A DNA stretch of 64,000 bases from HdN1 sp052035295. Lineage in GTDB: Bacteria; Pseudomonadota; Gammaproteobacteria; Pseudomonadales; Ketobacteraceae. Below the pieces are notes generated by a model, which did no database searches, had not been told where the DNA came from, and saw only the letters and a list, made by a program, of their open reading frames with translations. Numbering within the stretch: position 1 is the first letter of the stretch; every line of letters begins with the position of its first letter. The stretch spans positions 25,153 through 89,152 of the forward strand of contig JBPOHS010000114.1 in NCBI GenBank assembly GCA_052035295.1, given 5' to 3'. The position numbers and the translations under genes are program-made. Shown in pieces: positions 1 through 6,805 of this stretch.

Positions 1-810
1 GCCGCTATCGCGAACGCTGTTGATACGTGCCGCCATGGCTTTTGCAAGACCTGACCCGTAGTTATCGCTGAAGCGATCTTCGAGGTCGGCGGTTGACACC
101 GATTCGATGTTGCCACCAAAGCGCGCTTCTGCCAGGTTAACTTCATCACCGCTATCCACACTGGAGAGACGGATATTGAAATCACTGATGGCCGTCGCGC
201 CGTTACCACCCGTGTCTTCCTGGATACCTTGGGTTCCTGCGTCGACAGCTGCTTGAATGTAAACACGGTCACCCGTTGACTGCACCACACCCGGCTGTGA
301 ACCAAGGCTGCTGGCGCGGGCATCCATCCCGGTGACACTTACGGTCTGGTTGGCGTTGGCGCCAATCTGGAAGTTCAGCTTTTCCTTGCTGCCGTTCAGT
401 ACCTTGGTACCGTTAAAGGTGGTGGTATCAGAGATACGATTGATTTCAGACACCAGTTGGTCGACTTCTTCCTGCAGTGATGCGCGGTCGGAGTCACTGT
501 TGGTATCGTTGGCAGATTGCACGGCCAGGTCACGAATACGCTGCAGGGCGGTGGTCACCTCGCCCAGCGCGCCTTCAGCGGTCTGTGCATAAGAGATACC
601 GTCGTTGGCGTTACGGACAGCGACATTCAAGCCTCTCACCTGAGTGGTGAAGCGGTTTGAAATCGCCAGACCGGCAGCGTCATCTTTTGCGCTGTTGATG
701 CGCAGACCTGAAGACAAACGTTGCAGGGAAGTTTGCAATGCCCCTTGGGATTTGTTCAGGTTTCGCTGCGCGTTGATCGAAGCAATGTTGGTATTGACTA
801 TTTGCGGCAT
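1..810 (-). CDS. fliC: Flagellin, N-terminal 270 residues (3' end outside the window)
   Basis: This encodes the filament subunit of the flagellum, secreted through the flagellar export apparatus. The reading frame starts at the ATG at 810-808, after GGAGAAGACC, and stays open to the window edge. The N-terminus has the classic D0/D1 signature: MPQIVNTNIASINAQRNL, then a SLQRLSSGLRINSAKDDAAG stretch and an AISNRF motif. The following D1 helix (AEGALGEVTTALQRIRDLAVQ) is equally typical. The variable middle part is reached, but the conserved C-terminal D0/D1 half is missing because the window ends. A sigma-28 promoter lies about 105 bases upstream, as expected for a late flagellar gene. The family assignment is secure; which paralog it is cannot be told. 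Confidence 0.97.
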   Translation of the reverse strand, partial: MPQIVNTNIASINAQRNLNKSQGALQTSLQRLSSGLRINSAKDDAAGLAISNRFTTQVRGLNVAVRNANDGISYAQTAEGALGEVTTALQRIRDLAVQSANDTNSDSDRASLQEEVDQLVSEINRISDTTTFNGTKVLNGSKEKLNFQIGANANQTVSVTGMDARASSLGSQPGVVQSTGDRVYIQAAVDAGTQGIQEDTGGNGATAISDFNIRLSSVDSGDEVNLAEARFGGNIESVSTADLEDRFSDNYGSGLAKAMAARINSVRDSG

Positions 811-871
811 GGTCTTCTCCTGCTATTGTCTCGGCCTCGTAAAGAGTGCGCCATGAGATCATTTAACTCGT

Positions 872-889
872 GGCCTCTTTATTGAGGCC
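872..889 (-). other. Small hairpin in the flagellin 5' leader
   Basis: GGCCTC at 872-877 and GAGGCC at 884-889 form a 6-bp stem with a 6-base loop. It lies between the predicted sigma-28 start and the flagellin ribosome binding site. It may stabilise the leader; no function is shown. Confidence 0.4.
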
Positions 890-912
890 CTAATTCATCG
901 CCTACAAGAACT

Positions 913-939
913 GTATCGGCGTTTCCTCACAAACCTTTA
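913..939 (-). promoter_or_regulatory. Sigma-28 (FliA) promoter of flagellin
   Basis: Read on the minus strand, TAAA (939-936), a 15-base spacer and GCCGATAC (920-913) match the sigma-28 consensus TAAA-N15-GCCGATAA at all but one base. It sits upstream of the flagellin start with a leader of about 95 bases. Confidence 0.9.
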
Positions 940-1125
940 GCAGGAAATCCAGAACGGTATACCGTGTTGTTTTTGATTGGAAAAACGCTTATTTTGAACA
1001 GCCGAAATGAGCATGAGGGATATTTTATTTGCGGGCTTTTAATATCAAATTGCGCTAAAGGGGAATGTTTTTAGTGGGCAATGAAAGGATATGACGGGCT
1101 GGAGGCATGAAAGCATAAAGAACAT

Positions 1126-1158
1126 AAAAAAAAAGGCCGACTACAAGAGCCGGCCTTT
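1126..1158 (-). terminator. Rho-independent terminator of the ompW-like gene
   Basis: On the minus strand, AAAGGCCG and CGGCCTTT pair (1158-1151 with 1139-1132) and are followed by a run of T. It lies about 40 bases after the ompW stop codon. Confidence 0.88.
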
Positions 1159-1161
1159 AAA

Positions 1162-1180
1162 GGTTCTGCAAAGCAGAACC
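1162..1180. repeat. Perfect inverted repeat, 8-bp arms
   Basis: GGTTCTGC (1162-1169), AAA, then GCAGAACC (1173-1180). It lies between the ompW stop and its terminator, so it would form a second hairpin in the same 3' UTR. Confidence 0.6.
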
Positions 1181-1196
1181 GAGCTAGAGTCAAGAA

Positions 1197-1922
1197 TTAG
1201 AATTTGTAGGCGATACCTACAGCGTAAACGAGGGGATCGATAGCCACGTCAAACTTGGCGGCATCAGCCACCTTCGCACCACTTGCAAGTCGAGCGTCAA
1301 CGGTAGCGGTCGTTTCGATATCCAGATACCAAACAGAGGTATTCACAGAGAAGTTCTTGTCCAGAGCCCAGTCTGCGCCTACTTCAAGGCCCAAGCCTAC
1401 CGAGTCATCGAGATCCAATGTTGTATCAACCACGCCCGCTCCGCCTAAAAGACCATCTACAGCAGCAGCAAACTCGTCGTTGGTGTCATTTTCAAAGAAG
1501 ATCGTATAGTTGATACCAACACCGACATAAGGTTGAACAAACGAATTGCTCTCGAGCGGATAAAATTGCAAAAGAACGGTCGGCGGCAGATGTTTGGTAT
1601 CACCAACCTTACCCAAACCTTTCAGCGCACCATCACCATTGATGTCGTGTTGGAACGGGAGAGCGCCAACGACTTCAATACCGAAATTCTTGTGGAACAA
1701 GTAAGTGCCGGTCAGAGTTACACCGCCTGCGCTATCGACTTCAACGGCGTCTTTAACACCATCGATCGGAGTCACAATCGTATCCAATGCACCAGCATCC
1801 GTATTGGGAGCAACATACGCAGCGCCGCCACGAAAAACAATGTCACCCGCTTCATAGGCGAACACCGGAGTGGCGGAAGCAGCGATCAACAAGGCAGGAA
1901 CCAACGCGCGAACTGTTTTCAT
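1197..1922 (-). CDS. ompW: OmpW-family outer membrane protein
   Basis: This is a predicted eight-stranded outer-membrane barrel of 241 residues, close to the family length. A signal peptide (MKTVRALVPALLIAASATPVFA) ends at an AXA-type site, and the mature protein starts YEAGDIVFRGGAAYVAPN, a typical OmpW start. A KNFGIEVVGALPFQHDI segment, a LPPTVLLQFYPL segment and the terminal aromatic KF (barrel insertion signal) support the family. OmpW proteins form a narrow hydrophobic channel implicated in uptake of small hydrophobic molecules. A TTGAC-N4-GTCAA box upstream suggests Anr/FNR control, in line with oxygen regulation of ompW in other species. A strong terminator follows. The gene is monocistronic. 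Confidence 0.92.
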   Translation of the reverse strand: MKTVRALVPALLIAASATPVFAYEAGDIVFRGGAAYVAPNTDAGALDTIVTPIDGVKDAVEVDSAGGVTLTGTYLFHKNFGIEVVGALPFQHDINGDGALKGLGKVGDTKHLPPTVLLQFYPLESNSFVQPYVGVGINYTIFFENDTNDEFAAAVDGLLGGAGVVDTTLDLDDSVGLGLEVGADWALDKNFSVNTSVWYLDIETTATVDARLASGAKVADAAKFDVAIDPLVYAVGIAYKF

Positions 1923-1983
1923 GAGAACCCCAAATTCAAAATTAATTTGTCAGCGTGGTCAGGGTAACGCTATCCCCAAATCG

Positions 1984-1996
1984 ATACATGATGTAT
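1984..1996. promoter_or_regulatory. Short palindrome in the ompW promoter region
   Basis: ATACAT-G-ATGTAT is a perfect 6-bp-arm dyad about 60 bases upstream of the ompW ATG. It may be an operator. No specific regulator is recognised. Confidence 0.3.
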
Positions 1997-2037
1997 GTCA
2001 ATATGAGATCCACGTATCCCGTGCCCCTGACCGTCCC

Positions 2038-2051
2038 TTGACCTGAGTCAA
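2038..2051. promoter_or_regulatory. Anr/FNR-type box
   Basis: TTGAC-CTGA-GTCAA is a perfect dyad matching the Anr/FNR pattern TTGAY-N4-RTCAA. It lies about 115 bases upstream of ompW (minus strand) and 90 bases upstream of the DUF1499 lipoprotein (plus strand), so it could serve either gene. Confidence 0.65.
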
Positions 2052-2140
2052 GTTTATTGCCCCCTTGCCACGCGACTGCCCGACAGTTAACGTCTCAGCC
2101 TCCACGTTTTCCGTTGAATGCCGGTACCCAGGAAATCCGA

Positions 2141-2635
2141 ATGCCATTGTTCCCTAAATCCCCCACCATTCCGCTGTTTTTCGCGATTGTGCTAACCCTT
2201 AACCTCGCTGGTTGCGCCGGAGCGCCCCCGTCAAGCGAATTTTCCCCCTGCCCGTCCACACTCAACTGCATCAGTTCCGACGCAATTGACGAAGAACACA
2301 TCATCGGATCCTTTCGACTGGCGAAAGAGAACGACTGGGATTGCCTGATAGAACAGGCACTACAGTTGACCGGGGAACCCAGGGTGGCCGTGAAACGGTC
2401 AGGGTACGTGCGCATTGAATACACCAGCGCGACGCTGCAAATGATGGATGACCTGGAATTGATGCGGATGCCCGGGGAAGCCCGGTTACGCTCGGCGGCA
2501 CGGGTAGAACGACATGATCTGGGCAGAAATCGCGCGCGGGGAATGCAGTTGCACGCCGCGTTTCGCGACCATTGCAGTGCAGCCCGGATTGACGATGGAA
2601 TCAGTTCACCGGATAACGCGCCCGATAAGCTTTGA
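2141..2635 (+). CDS. DUF1499-family lipoprotein
   Basis: This 164-residue protein starts at an ATG preceded by AGGA with 7-base spacing; an in-frame upstream ATG at 2057 has no such site. The N-terminus has a lipoprotein signal peptide with lipobox LAGC (Cys about 25), so it should be acylated and membrane anchored. The DUF1499 signature follows: CPSTLNCISSDA, a DDLEL segment and RLRSAARVERHDLGRNRARG near the end. The family's molecular function is unknown. The last 35 bases overlap the convergent 3' end of cheV, which may limit read-through. Complete; family call good, role not known. Confidence 0.8.
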   Translation: MPLFPKSPTIPLFFAIVLTLNLAGCAGAPPSSEFSPCPSTLNCISSDAIDEEHIIGSFRLAKENDWDCLIEQALQLTGEPRVAVKRSGYVRIEYTSATLQMMDDLELMRMPGEARLRSAARVERHDLGRNRARGMQLHAAFRDHCSAARIDDGISSPDNAPDKL

Positions 2636-3545
2636 TGCGCGATTGCACGGCAGCCGCGAGCTTGTCCGGCTCGAATTTCGACAGAAACTCGTCGCAACCC
2701 ACCTTCTTGACCATCGCGTTATTGAACGCGCCACTCAATGAAGTGTGCAGAATAATGAACAAGGCGGTCAGCCTCGAGTCATTGCGGATTTCTGTCGTCA
2801 AACGGTAGCCATCCATTTCAGGCATTTCGGCATCGGTAATGATCATGGGGAAACGTTTTTCCATGTCCACGCCCTCGTCCGCCAGCCTCTTCAGGTAGCG
2901 CAAGGCCTGCGCGCCGTCGCGCAAGGCAATGATATTCATGCCAAGCTGATCAAGCGTTTCCCGAATCTGGGCGAGAGCCACGGTGGAGTCTTCCACCACC
3001 AGCACCTCAAGCCCGGCGGCCAGTGTCCGGATATCGTCATCGAGCACCGAAGGGCCTACCTGCGTGTTAAAGGGTGTGATTTCCTGCAGCACTTTTTCGA
3101 CATCGATGATTTCGACAATCTTTTCATCCACCCGGGTGATCGCCGTTATGTAATGGGCACGCCCCGTCCCTTTCGGCGGAGACATGATCTCTTCCCAGTT
3201 CATGTTAATGATGCGATCCACACTTCTGACCAAAAACGCCTGCACATGATTGTTGTATTCGGTGATGATGATGTTGCAACCGGTGTGATTTTCCATGGCG
3301 GGCATGCCAATGGCGTGACTCAAATCGATCACCGGGATGGTCTTGCCACGCACATGGGTGACTCCCACCACGGCTGAATGCCGGTTCGGAAGCGCGGTGA
3401 TCTTCGGCATCATCTGCACTTCCTGCACCTTGAACACATTGATCGCGAACAAGGGGCCGCGCTGCAGCCGGAACATCAGTATCTCCAGACGGTTTTCGCC
3501 CACCAGCTGGGTACGCATGTCGACGGTTTCAAGGAGGCTGGCCAT
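2601..3545 (-). CDS. cheV: Chemotaxis protein CheV (CheW-REC fusion)
   Basis: This 314-residue protein couples chemoreceptors to the CheA kinase and tunes adaptation. Residues about 10-165 form a CheW-like domain (INVFKVQEVQ, VVGVTHVRGKTIPVIDL). Residues 178-305 form a receiver domain with acidic pair Glu185-Asp186, phosphoacceptor Asp238 in MIITDAEMPEMDGY, Thr268 and Lys290, so phosphorylation by CheA should be possible. Length and order match CheV. It is divergent from the EAL-HDOD gene, with a 178-base shared upstream region. I see no sigma-28 promoter there. Its 3' end overlaps the DUF1499 gene. No flagellar structural operon is adjacent, which is normal for scattered cheV genes. Confidence 0.95.
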   Translation of the reverse strand: MASLLETVDMRTQLVGENRLEILMFRLQRGPLFAINVFKVQEVQMMPKITALPNRHSAVVGVTHVRGKTIPVIDLSHAIGMPAMENHTGCNIIITEYNNHVQAFLVRSVDRIINMNWEEIMSPPKGTGRAHYITAITRVDEKIVEIIDVEKVLQEITPFNTQVGPSVLDDDIRTLAAGLEVLVVEDSTVALAQIRETLDQLGMNIIALRDGAQALRYLKRLADEGVDMEKRFPMIITDAEMPEMDGYRLTTEIRNDSRLTALFIILHTSLSGAFNNAMVKKVGCDEFLSKFEPDKLAAAVQSRIKAYRARYPVN

Positions 3546-3723
3546 AGGGGGTCCACCGCGGTTGACAGATCATTAAATAGTCAGTGTAGACTATTCCAGA
3601 CCACTCCCCTCCTGATAAAAAAACCTGTCTGCACGCTTTCTTCCCCCCCAGACGGACTACACTTGAAAGAGAAAAGGTGGCGTTTATCCGTCATCTGCGG
3701 TTCCAGCGCACAAGAACAGTCGA

Positions 3724-4941
3724 ATGACCAAAGAAACCATACTGCTCTCCCGACAGCCGGTGTACGACAAAAAGCTGAACGTGACGGCATACGAACTCCT
3801 GTTCCACCCACCGGAAGGCGTCAATGGCGCTGACTGGGACAGTGATCAGGAAACGTCTGCCGTGCTCGTCAATGCGTTCACCGAAGTGGGCATTGGACAG
3901 GTGGCCGATCACAAGACTGCCTTTATCCATTTCACCCGCCGCTGGCTGCTGTCACCGCCGCCACTGGAACCGCAATTCGTCACGATACAGGTGATGAAAT
4001 CGACCAACCCCGATGCGGCCATTGTCGCAGCCGTGCGCAAGCTGCGTGAGCAGGGATTTTCCATCGCCCTCGAATGTGCCAGTGGCATCAACGAATGGGA
4101 TTCGCTGCTGAAGCTCGCACATGTCGTCATGGTAGATGTCGCTGCCGTCAAAGGTGACATGCTTGAAAAACTGGTCGACTACCTGAAAAAGTTTCCTGTG
4201 CGTTTGCTGGCGCAAAAAGTCGAGAATTACACGGTGTTCGAACACTGTGCCAAACTGGGCTTCGATATTTTCCAGGGCGGATTCCTGTGCCGGCCACAAT
4301 CCGTCAAGGGCAATGCGGTCGCCACCAACAAACTGGTGGTCATGAATTTACTCGCGGCCCTGCAAAATCCGGATATCGACATCAAGAAGCTGGAAGGCAT
4401 CATTACCAATGATGTGGCCTTGAGCGTCAAACTGCTGCGTGTCTGCAACAGCGCAAGCTACGCATCGCAGGCGAAGATAGACAGCATCAAGCGCGCCATC
4501 ATGATTCTCGGTTTACAGAAGCTGAAATCCTGGGTCAGCGTCATTGCACTTTCCCGTATGTCAGACAAGCCCACCGAACTGGTCATGCTCACCCTGACCC
4601 GCGCCAAGATGATGGAAATGCTGGCACAGAAGGCCGGGCTTTCCGCCGAAAAATGTTTTACCGTGGGTTTGTTTTCCGCGATTGATGCTTTTTTCGATAA
4701 CGACATCAATGCGGTACTCGACACGCTGCCGTTCGACGATGAAATCAAGCGCGCCATCGCGCAACATGACGGCACCATAGGACATTTGCTGAAATATTCT
4801 CTCGCCCACGAACGTGGCGATTGGAGTAGCGTCGACTGGGATGCGCTGGGCGCAATCAAGATTGACAGGGCGTCATTCGAAAACGCCTACATTGAAGCGG
4901 TCCGCTGGGCCAGCACGGTAATGCAATCCCTGCTGACCTGA
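3724..4941 (+). CDS. EAL-HDOD signalling protein
   Basis: This 405-residue cytoplasmic protein begins LLSRQPVYDKKLNVTAYELLF, the usual start of the EAL-HDOD (YuxH-type) family. Residues about 1-195 are a degenerate EAL fold: the catalytic EAL triad and DDFG motif are not evident, so c-di-GMP hydrolysis is unlikely. Residues about 200-390 are an HDOD domain (LEGIITNDVALSVKLLRVCNSASYA; IKRAIMILGLQKLKSWVSVIALS). Such proteins act as output or scaffold modules in c-di-GMP and motility signalling. The ribosome binding site is weak (AAGAA). Its location between cheV and the ODP gene fits a signalling role. The precise target is unknown. Confidence 0.88.
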   Translation: MTKETILLSRQPVYDKKLNVTAYELLFHPPEGVNGADWDSDQETSAVLVNAFTEVGIGQVADHKTAFIHFTRRWLLSPPPLEPQFVTIQVMKSTNPDAAIVAAVRKLREQGFSIALECASGINEWDSLLKLAHVVMVDVAAVKGDMLEKLVDYLKKFPVRLLAQKVENYTVFEHCAKLGFDIFQGGFLCRPQSVKGNAVATNKLVVMNLLAALQNPDIDIKKLEGIITNDVALSVKLLRVCNSASYASQAKIDSIKRAIMILGLQKLKSWVSVIALSRMSDKPTELVMLTLTRAKMMEMLAQKAGLSAEKCFTVGLFSAIDAFFDNDINAVLDTLPFDDEIKRAIAQHDGTIGHLLKYSLAHERGDWSSVDWDALGAIKIDRASFENAYIEAVRWASTVMQSLLT

Positions 4942-4998
4942 TCCACTTCCCTGTTGAATTTCCATTATTGTGCTGCGGTGCGACAAACGGCCATCCGA

Positions 4999-5733
4999 CT
5001 AACGTCGAATGGCATTTCCTACTTCCAGCGCGTCAAACCAGTCCAGAAAGCGCTTGATGTTTTCGCCGCGGAAAATACGCCCGTGCTGCGGCACCATCAC
5101 CTCGATATCCAGGGTGCGCACCCGCTCGACCCAATCTTTCTTGGCCGAATTCGATGGCATCCAGCGCTGATGGAACTTGGTCATCCGCTGCACGTGCGCA
5201 TCGAAATCATCAATTTCCAGCGAACAGCAAGGCCCCTCAAGTGCAGCCCCGACATCGCCACTGAACAGTATTTTTGCCTTGGGATCATACACATGGAAAT
5301 TCCCCGAGGAATGCAGGTAGTGCGCTGGAATGAACTGCAAATCCACATCACCCAGGCGCAGGCTGCCACCATTGTCGGCGATCGCTTCATAAACGATTTT
5401 GTTCATTCCAAAGTGACGAATGAAACCTTCCCAGATCCAGGAACAATGCAGGCGCGAATTTTCCAACACCTGGTCCCACAGCCCCAACGACGAGATGATG
5501 TCCGGGTCCTGGTGTGAGGCAAACACGTCGGTCACCTGCTCAATCGGCACGAATTTCAGAACGGCTGCCAGCATCGGCGCGAACAGCTCGATACCACCCG
5601 GATCAAGCAACAGGGCGCGACCGCCCGACACAATCATGCACTGGTTGGTATCGATAATTTTTTCCGGCTTGTCCGGATCACGACCGAAAACAATCCACTG
5701 GTGTCCCTGGTTATAAATAACGTTGGAAAGCAT
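4999..5733 (-). CDS. ODP-type MBL-fold di-iron oxygen-binding protein
   Basis: This 244-residue protein has a metallo-beta-lactamase fold resembling the di-iron half of flavodiiron proteins, without the flavodoxin domain. Candidate metal ligands are visible: H74-x-D76-x-D78 (ASHQDPDI), H138/H141 (IPAHYLHS), D160 (LFSGD) and H217 (VPQHGRIF). The N-terminus (FGRDPDKPEKIIDTNQCMI) matches stand-alone oxygen-binding di-iron proteins (ODP), some of which are chemotaxis-linked oxygen sensors. An AAGGA site precedes the ATG. It follows the 201-residue helical protein by 40 bases in the same direction, so the two are probably one operon. An NO or O2 reductase activity is an alternative but would need an electron-donor partner. 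Confidence 0.85.
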   Translation of the reverse strand: MLSNVIYNQGHQWIVFGRDPDKPEKIIDTNQCMIVSGGRALLLDPGGIELFAPMLAAVLKFVPIEQVTDVFASHQDPDIISSLGLWDQVLENSRLHCSWIWEGFIRHFGMNKIVYEAIADNGGSLRLGDVDLQFIPAHYLHSSGNFHVYDPKAKILFSGDVGAALEGPCCSLEIDDFDAHVQRMTKFHQRWMPSNSAKKDWVERVRTLDIEVMVPQHGRIFRGENIKRFLDWFDALEVGNAIRR

Positions 5734-5773
5734 GTGAAGTTCCTTTAGGGGGTATAACGTCCAACCGACCTGC

Positions 5774-6379
5774 TCAGATCAAGGCATCGGTGAGCAGGGT
5801 CATGGAGCAATTGATATGCGACTTGATGTCACTGGTCTGCTCTTGAATGGTATTGGCCATTTGTAGCAAACCTTCCTTGAATTCGCCGGTGCGATGCGCT
5901 TCGAGACGCGAGGTCACCGCGACGACATCAATGGCGCGCATGTGCTTCTGGATTTCGTGCAAATCGTCATTGAGTGCGCTCAGCAGCGACTGGAATTTTG
6001 CTTCCATCTGCGTGACCTGCTCCATGATGCGATTTTCCAGCGGAATCGTACGCGCCTTGGTTTCCGGCGTTGACAGGCTCTCACGGGCCTGGCGAACGCG
6101 CAGCAAGGCGGTACTGGTGCGCCATTCCTCGACGGTAATGACTGACAGCTGCACAGCGGTCGCGTTGATCGCCCGCGCCAGCTTGATCGTCTTGCTGGCC
6201 AGTTCATCATAAAAGCTGGAAATGACCGACAGGCCCGCCGCCCGACTGCCGGCACGAAGCACAATGGCCGCGGCGTTCTTGGCAGAAATGGTCAATTGGC
6301 GCGCGGTGAGTTCGGCGTAATGAAGCTCGGCAGCAACTCTGGCCGCAGCAATAGTCAGTTTATTGTGGTCAACCTGCAT
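5774..6379 (-). CDS. Small all-helical protein, possible signalling partner of the ODP protein
   Basis: This 201-residue protein is soluble, with no signal peptide or membrane segment. The composition (Ala, Leu, Glu, Lys, Gln; almost no Gly or Pro) points to long amphipathic helices, e.g. AAARVAAELHYAELTARQ, then MEQVTQMEAKFQSLLSALND and GLLQMANTIQEQTSDIKSHI near the end. The tail resembles segments of soluble chemoreceptors or helical bundles, but I do not recognise the conserved receptor hairpin tip. AAGGAAG precedes the ATG. It is first in an apparent two-gene operon with the ODP protein. The function is inferred only from that pairing: a transducer or signalling partner is the simplest guess. 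Confidence 0.6.
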   Translation of the reverse strand: MQVDHNKLTIAAARVAAELHYAELTARQLTISAKNAAAIVLRAGSRAAGLSVISSFYDELASKTIKLARAINATAVQLSVITVEEWRTSTALLRVRQARESLSTPETKARTIPLENRIMEQVTQMEAKFQSLLSALNDDLHEIQKHMRAIDVVAVTSRLEAHRTGEFKEGLLQMANTIQEQTSDIKSHINCSMTLLTDALI

Positions 6380-6559
6380 GAGGTCTTCCTTGCGAATCGG
6401 CCTTTACACTCCGGCAACCAAAGTCGTTCGCAGACTGCGTTGCCGGCATCCCAATTTCAGCGTAGGTAAGTTCTGACACGATTGCGAGTAAAACCCCTCA
6501 TAAATCTCGGCCTATTTGGGCGAATAGAAGGAGCATGCAGACGAGGGGTTTACCAGTAT

Positions 6560-6805
6560 TCAGGAGAGAAAGGCGATCAACTGATCCACGTCAAAGGGCC
6601 AACCAAGTTCGCAGGCCCTGGCCTCATGCAGCAGGACGGGAATACGCATGCCGTAGCGCTCGATCAGTGCGTCACTCTCGGCGATGTCGACCAGGCTGAC
6701 CTCAAAGAAGTCCGGATTGAGGACTGCCGCGCAAAGCGCGGCAGCCTGTTCACACAAATGGCAATGTTCCGTGTGGTACAGCACCAGCGCTGTCTTGCCG
6801 CTCAT
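6560..6805 (-). CDS. Glutaredoxin-like (DUF836) protein
   Basis: This 81-residue thioredoxin-fold protein has a redox motif C15-H-L-C18 (YHTEHCHLCEQA) and the cis-Pro region GMRIPVLL, as in the DUF836 glutaredoxin-like family. It probably handles disulfides in the cytoplasm; no signal peptide is present. Its ATG overlaps the stop codon of the preceding 1411-residue envelope protein (ATGA, 4 bases), so translation is likely coupled. The functional link to that protein is unknown. Complete and of normal family length. Confidence 0.85.
   Translation of the reverse strand: MSGKTALVLYHTEHCHLCEQAAALCAAVLNPDFFEVSLVDIAESDALIERYGMRIPVLLHEARACELGWPFDVDQLIAFLS

Noticed and set aside
2095..2697. 200-residue minus-strand frame overlapping the DUF1499 lipoprotein
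   Set aside because: The plus-strand frame has a signal peptide, lipobox and family motifs; the minus frame has none.
6380..6559. Possible sigma-28 promoter upstream of the helical protein paired with the ODP gene
   Set aside because: ATCGGC-like strings occur, but none has a TTTA at the required 15-base distance.
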